Under the pieces are notes generated by a model that saw only the letters and a program-made list of their open reading frames with translations, had not been told where the DNA came from and made no database searches. Made by a program: the position numbers and the translations under genes. This document shows, piece by piece, positions 27,412-37,209 of a stretch of DNA of 64,000 nucleotides; within the stretch, counting starts at the first letter, position 1; each line of letters starts with the position of its first letter. The DNA is from Halomonas maura. Lineage in GTDB: Bacteria > Pseudomonadota > Gammaproteobacteria > Pseudomonadales > Halomonadaceae. The DNA is taken from positions 62,001 through 126,000 of the forward strand of contig NZ_JAUFPQ010000023.1 of NCBI RefSeq assembly GCF_030409305.1. Reading direction: 5' to 3'.

Positions 27412-29871
27412 ATGACCGCGACGACCCTGACGCCCCCGGCCGAGGCCACCGGCTGCTACCACTGCGGCAGCCGGGTGCCCGCCGACGCGCCCTGGACGAT
27501 CACCCTCGACGACGCCGCCCACCCGCTGTGCTGTCCCGGCTGCGAGGCCGTGGCCCATGCCATCGTCGACGGCGGCCTGGCCAGCTACTATCGCTTCCGC
27601 ACCGCGTTGCCGGACCGCCCGGACGACCGCCAGGCGGCCCGGGCCGAGACCTGGGCGGTGTTCGATGACCCCGGCCTGCAGGCCCGCTTCGTGCACCCCG
27701 AGGCCGGGGGGGACGGCGTCCACGCCACCCTGGCGGTGGACGGCATCACCTGTGCGGCCTGCGCCTGGCTGATCGAGCATCGCCTGAATGCCCTGGCGGG
27801 GGTCACGGCCAGCGCCGTCAACCTCTCCCACCACCGGGTGCGGGTCAGTTGGGACCCGGCGCGCCTGGCCTTCTCGCGGATCCTCGCCGAGATGGCGGCG
27901 ATCGGCTATCAGGCCCAGCCCTACGAGCCCGACGCCGCCCACAGCCGGCTGCAGCGCGAGGAGCGCATGAACGTGCGCCGGCTGATCGTCGCCGCGGTGG
28001 GGATGATGCAGGTGCTGATGTTCTCCATCCCCCTCTACGTGGCGGGCGAGGACGGGATCAGCGCCGACTTCGATGCCCTCTTCCACTGGCTGGCCTTCGC
28101 CCTGACCACCCCGGTGGTGCTGTTCTCCGCCCAGCCGTTCTTCGCGGGCGCGCTCCGCGACCTGCGCAGCCGCACCCTGGGCATGGACGTGCCGGTGTCG
28201 CTGGCCGTCGGCTCGGCCTACCTGGCCAGTGCCTGGGCGGTGCTCGCCGGCCACGGCGAGGTCTACTTCGACTCGGTGGCCATGTTCACCTTCTTCCTGC
28301 TCTTCGGCCGCTACGTCGAGAGCCGGGCCCGACGGCGCAGCGGGCGCAGCGGCAATGCCCTGGCCGACGCCCTGCCGCTGTCGGCCATCCGCCTCAGCAA
28401 GGCCGGCGAGGAGCGCATCCTGCCGGCCAGCGAGCTGGCCCGCGGCGACCGCATCCTGGTCAAGCCCGGCCACGGCGTGCCCGCCGACGGCGTGATCGAG
28501 AGCGGCACCTCCAGCCTCGACGAATCGATGCTCACCGGCGAGCCCCTGCCGGTGACCCGCGGGGTCGGCGATACCGTCACCGGTGGCAGCCAGAACGTCG
28601 AGAGCCCGCTGACGGTCCGCGTGACCCGGGCCGGTCGCGACGCCCGGGTGGCGAGCCTGGTGGACCTCACCGACCGGGCCTTCGCCAGCCGTCCGCGGCT
28701 CGCCCGGATGACCGCTCGCCTGGCCCACCACTTCGTGGTGCAGGTGCTGCTGATCGCCGCCGCCGTGGCCGTGACCTGGTGGTTCATCGACCCCGCCCGC
28801 GCCTTCTGGGTCACCCTCTCGGTGCTGGTGGTGACCTGCCCCTGCGCCCTGGCCCTGGCCACGCCCACGGCGCTGACCGCCGGCCATGGCCGGCTGCACC
28901 GCCGCGGCGTGCTGATCACCCGGGCCGACGCCCTCGAGGCGCTCTCCGGGCTCGACCGCGTGGTGTTCGACAAGACCGGCACCCTGACCGCCGGCGAGAT
29001 GACCCTGGTGGACACCCGCCCCCTGGCAGGCGACGCCCCCGACCGCCTGGCGGCCCTGGCCGCGGCGCTGGAGGCCCACTCCGAGCATCCCATCGCCCGG
29101 GCCTTCCGCCCCCATCGGCGCGGCAGCCTGGTCGCCGAGGACGTCCTCGGCCGGCCCGGCCAGGGCCTCGAGGGCCGGATCGCCGGCCGCCGCTGGCGGC
29201 TCGGCAGGCCCGACTTCGCCGCCCCCGACACGGCCCCGGCGCCGCCCGAAGACGGCCAGTGGCTGCTGCTCGCCGAGGAGGGCCGGCCGCGCGCCTGGTT
29301 CGCCCTGCGCGACCGGGTCCGCGAGGACGCCACCGAGACCGTGGCCGCGCTCGAGGCCCGCGGCCTGGCGGTGGAGCTGCTCTCCGGCGACAGCGAGGCG
29401 GCCACGGCCGCCATGGCCGAGCGCCTGGGCATCGCCACCTGGCGTGCCGCGGCCGACCCGGAGGCCAAGCTGGCCCATCTGCAGGCCCTGCAGGCGCGGG
29501 GCGAGCGGGTCGCCATGGTCGGTGACGGCGTCAACGACGTGCCGGTGCTGGCCGGTGCCGACGTCGCCTTCGCCATGAACGGCGCCACCGACCTGGCGCG
29601 CACCCGGGCGGATGCCGTCTTGTTGGGTCCGCGCTTGATGCGTATCGTCGAGGCCGTCGAGATCAGCCGCGCCACGCGCCGCATCATCCGCCAGAACCTG
29701 GGCTGGGCGCTGGTCTACAACCTCGCCGCCCTGCCGCTGGCCGCCATGGGCCTGGTGCCCCCCTGGCTCGCCGCCCTGGGCATGTCGGCGAGTTCCCTGG
29801 TGGTGGTGGGCAATGCCCTGCGCCTGGCCCGGGTCACGCCCGCCCCCGCCCCGAGCCCGGTGAACGCATGA
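27412..29871 (+). CDS. ccoI: Cu(I)-transporting P1B-type ATPase CcoI/FixI
   Basis: This 819-residue ATPase exports copper for cbb3 oxidase maturation. An N-terminal Cys-rich metal-binding region (CYHCGSR, CCPGCEA) is followed by a heavy-metal-associated domain with [10 protein letters not shown], eight membrane helices, the actuator motif TGEPLPV, the ion-binding [10 protein letters not shown], the phosphorylation site DKTGTLT, an HP dipeptide in SEHPIARAF and GDGVND. The double N-terminal metal domain is the hallmark of CcoI over CopA. It overlaps ccoS by four bases. Confidence 0.96.
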   Translation: MTATTLTPPAEATGCYHCGSRVPADAPWTITLDDAAHPLCCPGCEAVAHAIVDGGLASYYRFRTALPDRPDDRQAARAETWAVFDDPGLQARFVHPEAGGDGVHATLAVDGITCAACAWLIEHRLNALAGVTASAVNLSHHRVRVSWDPARLAFSRILAEMAAIGYQAQPYEPDAAHSRLQREERMNVRRLIVAAVGMMQVLMFSIPLYVAGEDGISADFDALFHWLAFALTTPVVLFSAQPFFAGALRDLRSRTLGMDVPVSLAVGSAYLASAWAVLAGHGEVYFDSVAMFTFFLLFGRYVESRARRRSGRSGNALADALPLSAIRLSKAGEERILPASELARGDRILVKPGHGVPADGVIESGTSSLDESMLTGEPLPVTRGVGDTVTGGSQNVESPLTVRVTRAGRDARVASLVDLTDRAFASRPRLARMTARLAHHFVVQVLLIAAAVAVTWWFIDPARAFWVTLSVLVVTCPCALALATPTALTAGHGRLHRRGVLITRADALEALSGLDRVVFDKTGTLTAGEMTLVDTRPLAGDAPDRLAALAAALEAHSEHPIARAFRPHRRGSLVAEDVLGRPGQGLEGRIAGRRWRLGRPDFAAPDTAPAPPEDGQWLLLAEEGRPRAWFALRDRVREDATETVAALEARGLAVELLSGDSEAATAAMAERLGIATWRAAADPEAKLAHLQALQARGERVAMVGDGVNDVPVLAGADVAFAMNGATDLARTRADAVLLGPRLMRIVEAVEISRATRRIIRQNLGWALVYNLAALPLAAMGLVPPWLAALGMSASSLVVVGNALRLARVTPAPAPSPVNA

Positions 29872-30107
29872 GTATCCTCTACCTGTTGATCCCGCTGTCG
29901 CTGATCCTGCTCGGCCTGGCCGTGTGGGCCTTCTTCTGGGCGGTCAAGCATGACCAGTTCGACGATCTGGAGGGGCCCGCCCACCGCATCCTCTTCGACG
30001 AGGACGACAACGACCTGACCCCGGCGGAGCGCGAGCGACGGCGGGACGCCACCGGCGGCGAGGCCTCGCGGCCCGCCAGCCGCGACGGGGAGTCACACCG
30101 CGACTGA
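29868..30107 (+). CDS. ccoS: cbb3 oxidase maturation protein CcoS
   Basis: This 79-residue protein has one N-terminal membrane helix (about 2-24) followed by [23 protein letters not shown], the conserved FixS core. The tail is long and charged for the family. CcoS is needed to load heme and copper into CcoN. It overlaps ccoI at its start and shares one base with the next ATG. Confidence 0.95.
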   Translation: MSILYLLIPLSLILLGLAVWAFFWAVKHDQFDDLEGPAHRILFDEDDNDLTPAERERRRDATGGEASRPASRDGESHRD

Positions 30108-30829
30108 TGGACCCCACCGGACTCGACCTGCCGCCCCTGGCCGCGGCCTTCGTCTTCGGCCTGCTCGGCGGCGCCCACTGCATCGGCATGTGCGGCGGCA
30201 TCATGAGCGCCCTGACCTTCGCCGTGCCTCCCAGCATGCGCCATCCCGCGCGCCTCGCTGGCCTGCTGCTGGGCTACAACCTGGGACGCATCGCCAGCTA
30301 CATGGCCGCCGGCGCCCTGGTCGCCGGCCTCGGCACCCTGATCGGCGTGGCGCCCGGCGCCCGCCTGGCGCTGCAGGTCCTCGCCGCGGTGATGCTGATG
30401 CTGATGGCGCTCTACATCGCCGACTGGTGGAAGGGACTGCTGCGCGTCGAGGCCCTCGGCCGACGCCTGTGGCGCCACCTGGAGCCGTTCGGGCGGCGCC
30501 TGATGCCGGTGGTGAGGGTGCCCCAGGCGGTGGCCCTGGGCGCGGTCTGGGGCTGGCTGCCCTGCGGGCTGGTCTACTCGATGCTGGCCTGGAGCCTGGC
30601 CATCGCCGAGCCGCTGCGCGGGGCGGCCATCATGGGGGCCTTCGGCCTCGGCACCCTGCCGGCCCTGCTGGCCACCGGACTCGCCGCCCGCCAGCTCGGC
30701 GCCCTGATCCGTCACCCCGCCACCCGCACCCTGGCGGCGCTGGCGATCATCGCCTTCGCCCTCTGGCAGCTGTGGGTGCTGTTACCCGGCGGCATGGAGC
30801 ATGGCGCGGCACACCCCGGCGATCATTGA
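30107..30829 (+). CDS. SafE/DsbD-type membrane protein of the cco cluster
   Basis: This 240-residue protein has six or seven helices with the paired pattern GLLGGAHCIGMCGGIMSAL (about 24-42) and GWLPCGLVYSMLAWSLA. Such proteins are annotated as sulfite exporter TauE/SafE or DsbD-like. The conserved Cys and Met residues in the first repeat suggest copper or thiol handling, and its place right after ccoS in many proteobacteria suggests a role in oxidase maturation. The start ATG 30107 overlaps the ccoS stop. A 78-base gap precedes the HemN-like gene. Confidence 0.88.
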   Translation: MDPTGLDLPPLAAAFVFGLLGGAHCIGMCGGIMSALTFAVPPSMRHPARLAGLLLGYNLGRIASYMAAGALVAGLGTLIGVAPGARLALQVLAAVMLMLMALYIADWWKGLLRVEALGRRLWRHLEPFGRRLMPVVRVPQAVALGAVWGWLPCGLVYSMLAWSLAIAEPLRGAAIMGAFGLGTLPALLATGLAARQLGALIRHPATRTLAALAIIAFALWQLWVLLPGGMEHGAAHPGDH

Positions 30830-30907
30830 CACCGCGCTTGATCCAGCTCAACGCGGCCCGGCCCGGGCGCCGCTAGCATGAGGACATCACCCTCCCGGAG
30901 TGCCCCA

Positions 30908-32254
30908 ATGACCGCCAGCGCGCCTGCCGACCCTCCTGCCCACGCCGACCCGCGCGTTCCGGGGCCGGACGGGGGGGCGGGGGATGCGGTCTCGAGCCCC
31001 GTTCCCCCCGGCTACCCGGGTGCCGAGGCGTGCTCGCCGGCCTTCACGGCGGCGGACTACCGCCGGGCCCTGGAGCACAGCAATCTCCGGGGGCGGCCGC
31101 TGTCGCTGGCGCTGCGCCTGCCCTTCTGCCAGCATGGCTGCTTCCACTGCGCGCGCCAGCCGGTGGTCACCAGCGATCGCCGACGCGCGGACGCCTATCT
31201 GTCGCGGCTGGACCGCGAGATGGTGCTGCTCGGCCGCCACCTCGACGCCGGCCGGGAGGTGCAGGCCCTGCACTGGGGGGGCGGGTCGCCGACCTTCCTG
31301 ACGCTGAACCAGATGAGCGACCTGATCGACCGTCTCGACGCACGCTTCCGCCTGGCCCGGGGGCGCGATCGGGACTTCGGCATCGAGATCGATCCCCGGG
31401 ATGCCGATGTCTTCACCCTGCGCCATCTCGAGGCGCTGGGCTTCAACCGGCTCACCCTGAACGTGCTCGACCTGGATCCACGGGTGCTGCAGGCCATCAA
31501 CCGTCCGCAGTCCCGGGGGCTCACCGAGCGGCTGCTCGACGAGGCGGCTCGCCTGGGCTTCCGCTCGCTGGACCTGGAGCTGACCATCGGCCTGCCCCGA
31601 CAGTCCACCGAGGGCTTCGCCGCCACGCTCGAGCAGGTCCTCGCCATGGCGCCCGCCCGGCTCTCGCTCTTCTCCTATGTCCACCGGCCGGACCGCTTCC
31701 CGCCGCAGCACCATATCCCCGAGGGGGATCTACCGGGAAGCGAGGCGCAACGAGCCATGCGTCGCGCGGCCCACGCCCGCCTGGTCGACGCCGGCTATGT
31801 CCACCTCGGCTGGGACCGCTATGCCCGGCGGGGCGGTGGCCTGAAGGATGCCGGGACGCAGTGGCGACGCCGGGTCGGGCATGACGTCCTGGGCCTGGGC
31901 GTCGGGGCGGTCTCCCACCTGGAGGGGGCCATGGCGCGCAATGCCGTGCGCCTGGCGGAGTTCGAGGCCGCACTGGATGGGGGCGACCTGCCGACCGCCG
32001 GCGGGCGCTGGCTGTCGATGGATGACCGCCTGCGGGCACGCGCCATCGAGACCTTGATGACCCGGCGGACGCTGGACCTCGAGGCCCTGGGCCAGGCCTT
32101 CGCCCTCGACGCCGCGGCGGAGTTGGCCACGGCCCTGGAGCGTCTGCAGGCTGCCGGGCTCGTCACCCGCCGGGGGCCACGCCTCGACCTCGTCGACGCC
32201 GGGACGCGCTGGGCCCGGGAGCTGACCCGGGCCTTCGGCGTCGCGGGCCCATGA
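30908..32254 (+). CDS. Divergent HemN-like radical SAM protein
   Basis: This 448-residue protein has the HemN layout: a Pro/Ala-rich N-terminus (about 1-45), a radical-SAM barrel with the cluster motif C74-x3-C78-x2-C81, HWGGGSPTFLT, and a winged C-terminal part with LGLGVGAVSHL. In Escherichia coli HemN a Tyr (Y56) before the cluster, a fourth Cys (C71) and an FQGY substrate motif are important. By hand alignment these positions are Ala68, Arg83 and a different sequence. It may be an active oxygen-independent coproporphyrinogen dehydrogenase or a related heme protein. ATG 30908 is chosen for GGAG upstream over ATG 30878. Position before fnr matches Pseudomonas hemN-anr. Confidence 0.8.
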   Translation: MTASAPADPPAHADPRVPGPDGGAGDAVSSPVPPGYPGAEACSPAFTAADYRRALEHSNLRGRPLSLALRLPFCQHGCFHCARQPVVTSDRRRADAYLSRLDREMVLLGRHLDAGREVQALHWGGGSPTFLTLNQMSDLIDRLDARFRLARGRDRDFGIEIDPRDADVFTLRHLEALGFNRLTLNVLDLDPRVLQAINRPQSRGLTERLLDEAARLGFRSLDLELTIGLPRQSTEGFAATLEQVLAMAPARLSLFSYVHRPDRFPPQHHIPEGDLPGSEAQRAMRRAAHARLVDAGYVHLGWDRYARRGGGLKDAGTQWRRRVGHDVLGLGVGAVSHLEGAMARNAVRLAEFEAALDGGDLPTAGGRWLSMDDRLRARAIETLMTRRTLDLEALGQAFALDAAAELATALERLQAAGLVTRRGPRLDLVDAGTRWARELTRAFGVAGP

Positions 32255-32346
32255 GCCGGGGCGGGGAGTACCTCCGAAGGGAGGCTATGCCTCACCGGCC
32301 TTCATCCCCCATAATGTCGGGCAGAGCCAACATCAAGGAGGACAGC

Positions 32347-33090
32347 ATGCCTGATGTCGCAGCCGGCAGGCGACGCTCCCTCTTGCAAGAGACCCGCTGT
32401 CAGACCTGCAGCCTGAGTTCGCTGTGTCTGCCACTGGCCCTCGAGCTCGAGGACATGGACCAGTTCGATGCGATCATTCGCCGCCGCGCCCCCCTGAAGA
32501 AGGGGGAGTCGCTGTTTCGCCAGGGCAGTCCCTTCACCAGCGTCTACGCCGTGCGCTCCGGGAGTCTCAAGCAGGTCACCACCGAGGGCAGCGGTGATGA
32601 CCAGTTGACCAATTTCTACCTGCCCAGCGAGCTGGTGGGCCTCGACGGCATCGACGAGGAGAGCTACCCCGGCTCCGTGGTGGCGCTCGAGACCACCACC
32701 GTCTGCGAGATCCCCTTCGACCGGCTCGATGCGCTCTCCGAGCGGCTGCCGGAGCTGCGCGCCCAGCTCTACCGCAGCATGAGCAAGGAGATGCGCGACG
32801 ACCGCCGGATGATGCGCCTGCTGTCGCGCAAGACCGCCGACCAGCGCCTGGCGACCTTCTTCACCAGCCTCTCCGACCGTTTCCGCCGGCGCGGCTACTC
32901 GCCCTACAGCTTCCGGCTCTCCATGTCCCGGGCGGACATCGGCAACTACCTGGGCCTGGCCGTGGAGACCGTCAGCCGTATCCTCGGCCGCTTCCAGCAG
33001 CAGGACCTGGTGGCCGTCTCCGGTCGCGAGGTCAATATCCTCGACCTGGATGCGCTGATCCAGGTGGCCGAGGAAGAAGGCTGCCGCTAG
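32347..33090 (+). CDS. fnr: FNR/ANR oxygen-responsive regulator
   Basis: This 247-residue CRP/FNR-family regulator senses oxygen through a [4Fe-4S] cluster. Cysteines C18, C21 and C27 (CQTCSLSSLC) and C120 match those of FNR. A cyclic-nucleotide-type fold follows, with the dimer helix near 125-155, and the recognition helix reads ETVSRILGRFQ, with the Glu, Ser and Arg that contact FNR boxes. ATG 32347 has AAGGAGGA upstream. It lies downstream of the cco genes and probably controls them through the box at 22049. A strong hairpin follows. Confidence 0.96.
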   Translation: MPDVAAGRRRSLLQETRCQTCSLSSLCLPLALELEDMDQFDAIIRRRAPLKKGESLFRQGSPFTSVYAVRSGSLKQVTTEGSGDDQLTNFYLPSELVGLDGIDEESYPGSVVALETTTVCEIPFDRLDALSERLPELRAQLYRSMSKEMRDDRRMMRLLSRKTADQRLATFFTSLSDRFRRRGYSPYSFRLSMSRADIGNYLGLAVETVSRILGRFQQQDLVAVSGREVNILDLDALIQVAEEEGCR

Positions 33091-33104
33091 TAGGCTATCG
33101 CGTG

Positions 33105-33171
33105 AGCTGGAAGGCCGCGTAAAACGAACCACCCCCACGGCAACTGCCTGGGGGTGGTCGTTCTTCCAGCT
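33105..33171. terminator. Nested hairpin terminator between fnr and ttcA
   Basis: An inner stem CCACCCCCA/TGGGGGTGG (33129-33137, 33149-33157), extended by GAAC/GTTC, lies inside an outer inverted repeat AGCTGGAAG/CTTCCAGCT (33105-33113, 33163-33171). It sits between convergent genes and probably stops both transcripts, though the T-run is weak. Its core closely resembles the hairpin at 44069-44103. Confidence 0.65.
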
Positions 33172-33206
33172 TCCGCCTAAGCCCGCGTAGCGGGCGTTGT
33201 TCCAGC

Positions 33207-34121
33207 TTATGACTCGTTATGCAGGTCGATGCGATCGGCCCGCATCCGCGCCTGCTTGTCCTCGAGGCCGGCGAAGTCGAACAGTTCACGGTCGGCCAGC
33301 TGCGACGGCGCCACGTTGGTCACGGCCTTGAACATGCTCTCGAGTCGCCCGGGGTGCTTGGCCTCCCACTCGGCCAGCATCTCCTTGACCACCTGGCGCT
33401 GCAGGTTGGGCTGCGAGCCGCACAGATTGCAGGGGATGATCGGGAAGTCCATGCGCCGCGAGAACTCGGCGATATCCGCCTCGCGGCAGTAGGCCAGCGG
33501 GCGGATGACGATGTTCTTGCCGTCGTCGGAGAGCAGCTTGGGCGGCATCGACTTGAGGCTGCCGCCGAAGAACAGGTTGAGGAACAGCGTCTCGAGGATG
33601 TCCTCGCGATGGTGGCCCAGGGCGATCTTGGTGGCGCCGATCTCCTCGGCATAGCCGTACAGGGAGCCGCGGCGCAGCCGCGAGCACAGCGCGCAGGTCG
33701 TCTTGCCCTCCGGGGTCTTCTCCTTGACCACCGAATAGGTGTCGCGCTCGAGGATGTGGTAGTCGACCCCGAGACCGTCCAGGTACGCCGGCAGCACATG
33801 CTCGGGAAAGCCCGGCTGCTTCTGGTCCAGGTTCACCGCCACCAGGGAGAAGTCGACCGGCGCATTGCGCTGCAGGTTGCGCAGGATCTCCAGCATGGTG
33901 TAGCTGTCCTTGCCACCGGACAGGCAGACCATCACCTTGTCCCCCTCGCGGATCATGTCATAGTCGATGATGGCGTTGCCCACCTGGCGCCGCAGCCGCT
34001 TCTGCAGCTTGTTGAACTCGCGCTTGGCCTTGGCGGCACGGCTGTCGGCGCCGTCGGCCTGCGGCACGGCGGCGGGGGGATCCTCGACGGGACGGGGGTC
34101 GTACATCACGGCATCTTGCAT
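33207..34121 (-). CDS. ttcA: tRNA 2-thiocytidine synthetase TtcA
   Basis: This 304-residue cytoplasmic enzyme thiolates C32 of certain tRNAs using ATP and an Fe-S cluster. The PP-loop SGGKDS is at 68-73. Cluster cysteines appear in CALC (143 and 146) and CNLC (231 and 234), and [11 protein letters not shown] is typical. I use ATG 34121; an in-frame GTG two codons earlier is possible and neither has a strong ribosome site. It is convergent with fnr across a hairpin. Confidence 0.95.
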   Translation of the reverse strand: MQDAVMYDPRPVEDPPAAVPQADGADSRAAKAKREFNKLQKRLRRQVGNAIIDYDMIREGDKVMVCLSGGKDSYTMLEILRNLQRNAPVDFSLVAVNLDQKQPGFPEHVLPAYLDGLGVDYHILERDTYSVVKEKTPEGKTTCALCSRLRRGSLYGYAEEIGATKIALGHHREDILETLFLNLFFGGSLKSMPPKLLSDDGKNIVIRPLAYCREADIAEFSRRMDFPIIPCNLCGSQPNLQRQVVKEMLAEWEAKHPGRLESMFKAVTNVAPSQLADRELFDFAGLEDKQARMRADRIDLHNES

Positions 34122-34211
34122 GGTCACGGCGCTGCCAGGGCATCTGCGGGTGGACGGGCGCCTATCCTACCATCCTCCCCGGCGCTGGCGAAGCCAAGCC
34201 GGGCGGGGCGC

Positions 34212-34838
34212 TCAGGGCAGCTGCCGCGACGGCTGGCCCTCCCGGGACAGCTGCAGATGCATCAGGGCGGTGGTCACCGCCACCCCCAGGGCACTGTGGC
34301 GCCCCATCAGCGGCACACCGAGACGCTCGGCGACCTGCCCGAAGCGCGGCGGGGTATCGAGCTGGGGGTGGTGGTACCGCTGGCGGCGCTGGTACACCTG
34401 CGCCACGTCGATGCCGGCGTTGGGCAGGTCGAAGCCGAAGCGGGGGCGCAGATAGCGGTTGAGCAGGACCAGCTCGAAATCCAGCCGCCAGCCCACCAGG
34501 GGCCGGTTGCCGACGAACTCCAGCAGCTGCGCCAGCGCCTCGTCGATGCCCTGGCCATCGTCCAGGTCGATCCCCCGCAGGCCATGCAGGCAGATGGAAC
34601 CGCCATCGAGGCTCGCCGGGCGCTGCAGGCGGAGATCCAGCGACTCGCTGGTGAGTACCCGCTCGCCCCGCAGGCGCACCGCGGCGATGGCCACCAGCTC
34701 GGCGGTCCGGGCGTTGGCGCCGGTGGTCTGGCAGCCGAGGGCCACCAGCTCGTCGCCGGTATAGGGCTGGAAGAGCCAGCCGTAGCGGCCATGGGCGTGT
34801 CGCCGGCGGTCGGTCACCCGTCGCCATGTCCTGAGCAT
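34212..34838 (-). CDS. DnaQ-like exonuclease-fold protein with lost catalytic residues
   Basis: This 208-residue protein resembles the DEDD 3'-5' exonuclease domain of DNA polymerase III epsilon. The usual motif I Asp-x-Glu is replaced by Gly35-Cys-Gln37 in LVALGCQTTGAN. Motif II keeps an Asp in VGWRLDFELVLLNR. Motif III keeps His in HSALGVAVTTAL but has Val where the last Asp is expected. It is therefore probably inactive as a nuclease. It starts at ATG 34838 with AGGAG seven bases upstream and follows the cNMP/CBS/DUF294 gene by 35 bases. Similar pairs exist in Pseudomonas and Vibrio, usually with an intact exonuclease. Confidence 0.8.
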   Translation of the reverse strand: MLRTWRRVTDRRRHAHGRYGWLFQPYTGDELVALGCQTTGANARTAELVAIAAVRLRGERVLTSESLDLRLQRPASLDGGSICLHGLRGIDLDDGQGIDEALAQLLEFVGNRPLVGWRLDFELVLLNRYLRPRFGFDLPNAGIDVAQVYQRRQRYHHPQLDTPPRFGQVAERLGVPLMGRHSALGVAVTTALMHLQLSREGQPSRQLP

Positions 34839-34873
34839 GAATGCACTCCTGTGTCGTTGCTGCCCATCGGGCC

Positions 34874-36697
34874 TCACGCGTACTCGAGGTGGAAGTGGTG
34901 CGACAGGCGCTGCTTGAAGTCCTTGACGATGTGCAGCGCCTCGCGGAGCAGGTCGCGCTCCAGGGAGGACAGTTCCTGCACCACCACCCGGTCGGGCTCA
35001 GCGCCCTGCGTCCCCTCCCCGTCGAGCCGCGCCAGCTGCTGCTTGAGGCGCAGCTCGGTGAACAGCGACAGCGCCTCCCCCAGGTCCTCGGCGACGCGCG
35101 CCTCCAGGCGCCCGTCAGCTACCAGGGCATCCAGCCTGTCCAGGGTGGACGTCACGGCGATGCGCCGCTCGAGGGCCATGACCCGGACCCCGTGCACGAT
35201 GGGGAAGATTCCGCCCTTCTTGATGTCGATGCCGTGCTGGGGCTTCTTCAGCGAGCCGAACAGGGTCAAGGGCGTGGAGAAGTGCAGCGCCGGCCGTGCG
35301 AAGTAGGACAACAGCAGCTGGTCGCCGGCACACAGCCGGAACAGCGTCTCGCGCAGGCGCTCCAGCAGCGACGGATTGCCGGCCACCGCATGGGCGTCGA
35401 GCACGATGGCCAGCTTCATCAGGCTGTCCCCGTCGCGTTGCTCCACCCACCGGGCGATGCGCCGCTGCCACTGGCTCTCGGTGCCTACCCAGTCGGGATT
35501 GGAGACCATGATGTTGCCCGGACAGGGCGGATAGCCCAGCTCGATGAGGGTCTCGGTGAGTCGCTGCATCTGTTCGGCACAGTCGGGCCAGTCCAGGGCA
35601 TCGTCGAGGATCAGGCCGTTGTCCTGATCGGTCTTGAGGATCTGCTCGCCGCGTCCCTCGCTGCCCATCACCATCAGGCAGCTGTCGCGGTGGTAACGCG
35701 CCTCGATCAGAAAGCCCCAGGCCTTGTTGATGATCCGGCCGTTGAGCGCCGCCAGCAGGCCCATGGCGAAGCGCAGCTTGACGCCCTGGGCCATCAGCGC
35801 GCGGACCAGCTCCGGGGTGCGCCGGCTGGCGGCGGTCAGCGCCGCCAGGCTGTCGGCCTGCTCGACCTGCAGGCTGACCACGTAGCTGCGGCTGGAGAAG
35901 TAGCTGAGCACATCGGTCAGCTCCACCACGCCCACCGCGGCCTGGCCCTCGGTGACCACCACCCGCTCCACCTGGTGGCGAGTCATCAGCACCAGCACCT
36001 GGAAGAGGTACTGGTCCGGCGTCACCGTGACCAGCGCGAAGTGCGCCACCGACTGCACCGGGCTGTCCTGGGGCAGCCCCTCGAGCACCAGGGCGTTGAG
36101 CAGGTCGGTCTTGGTGATCATCCCCGGGCCCCGGTCGCCCTCGACCAGCAGGCTGTCGGCATGGCTGTCGTGCAGGGTGGTCACCGCCTCGGCGATGGTT
36201 GCCCGGGGGCCCACGCAGAGCGGTGCGCGCATGCACTCGTCGACCCTGGCGAGCATGAAGCCGGCCATGGTCACCCCGCCGGCGGCGCGCTGCTCGGTCA
36301 ACAGGCGGGTCTTGTGGGCCAGGGTCTGGCGGAAGAACTCGGCGAATGCCGGGTGGTCGTCGCAGAGGTCGAGGAACAGCGCCTTGGGTAGCAGGTAGCA
36401 GAGGCTCTCCTGCTCGGCCTGGAAGCGATAGCGGCTCTTGCCGTTGAGGATGCTGATCGCGCCGAAGAGGTCGCCGGCGGTGTAGTGGCCGATGCGTTCC
36501 CGGGCGCCGGGCCGGGTGGTATCGAGTTCCGCGACCTCGCCCTTGTGGATCAGGAAGACGTATTCGCCGGGCTGGCCGGTCTCGAGGATGATCTCGTCGC
36601 GATCGAAGTAGGCGAGGTCGACACCACCACGGACCCGCTCACGCCCCGCCTCGTCGAGAAGGGTGAACGGCGGCTGGGAGAGATCGACATCGACCAT
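34874..36697 (-). CDS. Putative nucleotidyltransferase with cNMP-binding and CBS domains (DUF294)
   Basis: This 607-residue protein joins a cyclic-nucleotide-binding domain (about 20-125, GQPGEYVFLIHKGEVAEL), two CBS domains (about 155-280), a DUF294 nucleotidyltransferase domain with MVMGSEGRGEQILKTDQDNG (about 340) and a helical C-terminal DUF294 domain. It resembles GlnD-type signalling transferases, but the target is unknown. ATG 36697 has GAGGA upstream. It is divergent from the acetate symporter genes, sharing their 670-base intergenic region, and is followed by the degenerate exonuclease. Confidence 0.88.
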   Translation of the reverse strand: MVDVDLSQPPFTLLDEAGRERVRGGVDLAYFDRDEIILETGQPGEYVFLIHKGEVAELDTTRPGARERIGHYTAGDLFGAISILNGKSRYRFQAEQESLCYLLPKALFLDLCDDHPAFAEFFRQTLAHKTRLLTEQRAAGGVTMAGFMLARVDECMRAPLCVGPRATIAEAVTTLHDSHADSLLVEGDRGPGMITKTDLLNALVLEGLPQDSPVQSVAHFALVTVTPDQYLFQVLVLMTRHQVERVVVTEGQAAVGVVELTDVLSYFSSRSYVVSLQVEQADSLAALTAASRRTPELVRALMAQGVKLRFAMGLLAALNGRIINKAWGFLIEARYHRDSCLMVMGSEGRGEQILKTDQDNGLILDDALDWPDCAEQMQRLTETLIELGYPPCPGNIMVSNPDWVGTESQWQRRIARWVEQRDGDSLMKLAIVLDAHAVAGNPSLLERLRETLFRLCAGDQLLLSYFARPALHFSTPLTLFGSLKKPQHGIDIKKGGIFPIVHGVRVMALERRIAVTSTLDRLDALVADGRLEARVAEDLGEALSLFTELRLKQQLARLDGEGTQGAEPDRVVVQELSSLERDLLREALHIVKDFKQRLSHHFHLEYA

Positions 36698-37070
36698 GGC
36701 AAGGTCCTCGTGTCGGGAAACGGGCGTCGTCTGCCGTGCCCCCACCGCGGGCCAGGGGCGCCGAAGGGGAGCCGTCTCACGACAGGAGACAGCGTGGCAG
36801 GAACACTGGAATCAGGGTAGCAAAGTCGAGGTCGAGGCAAGTATCTAGACCATGGTTCTATACGCCCACAGGTGCTGCCATCGGATCCTTGCCGTGCGTT
36901 ATACCTTGGTACTATTCAAAGGACGTTTCGACTAAAGTCCAATTCGATAGTCTCCTAGACAATCGTCCTATACGGCGACGCCCACCGGGAAAGAAAAACC
37001 TTGCCAACGACAACAAGGCAATGATTTAAAAGGAATTGACAAAACCGTTTTAAATCGTTTTTTCCTCATG

Positions 37071-37085
37071 ATACCAAAGTCTGGG
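37071..37085 (+). promoter_or_regulatory. Candidate CrbR/ErdR-type site upstream of the symporter
   Basis: ATACCAAAGTCTGGG here matches ATACCAATGTCTAAG upstream of acs (47128-47114, minus strand) at 12 of 15 positions. A looser copy, ATACCTTGGTACTAT, is at 36901-36915. Shared placement before two acetate genes suggests a common activator. Confidence 0.4.
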
Positions 37086-37209
37086 ATTTATTTTTTCGCT
37101 TTATTGACCAGCATTACCGGTGAGTCGTGCAGGGCAATCGCACGTCGACAACCCACCTCAACCAAAGCGTGAGCGACCCAGGTCCTGTCACAAGGTAAGG
37201 GAGGAAACC

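Noticed and set aside
37036..37041. A perfect TTGACA upstream of DUF4212
   Set aside because: No acceptable -10 lies 16-18 bases downstream, so no promoter was annotated there.
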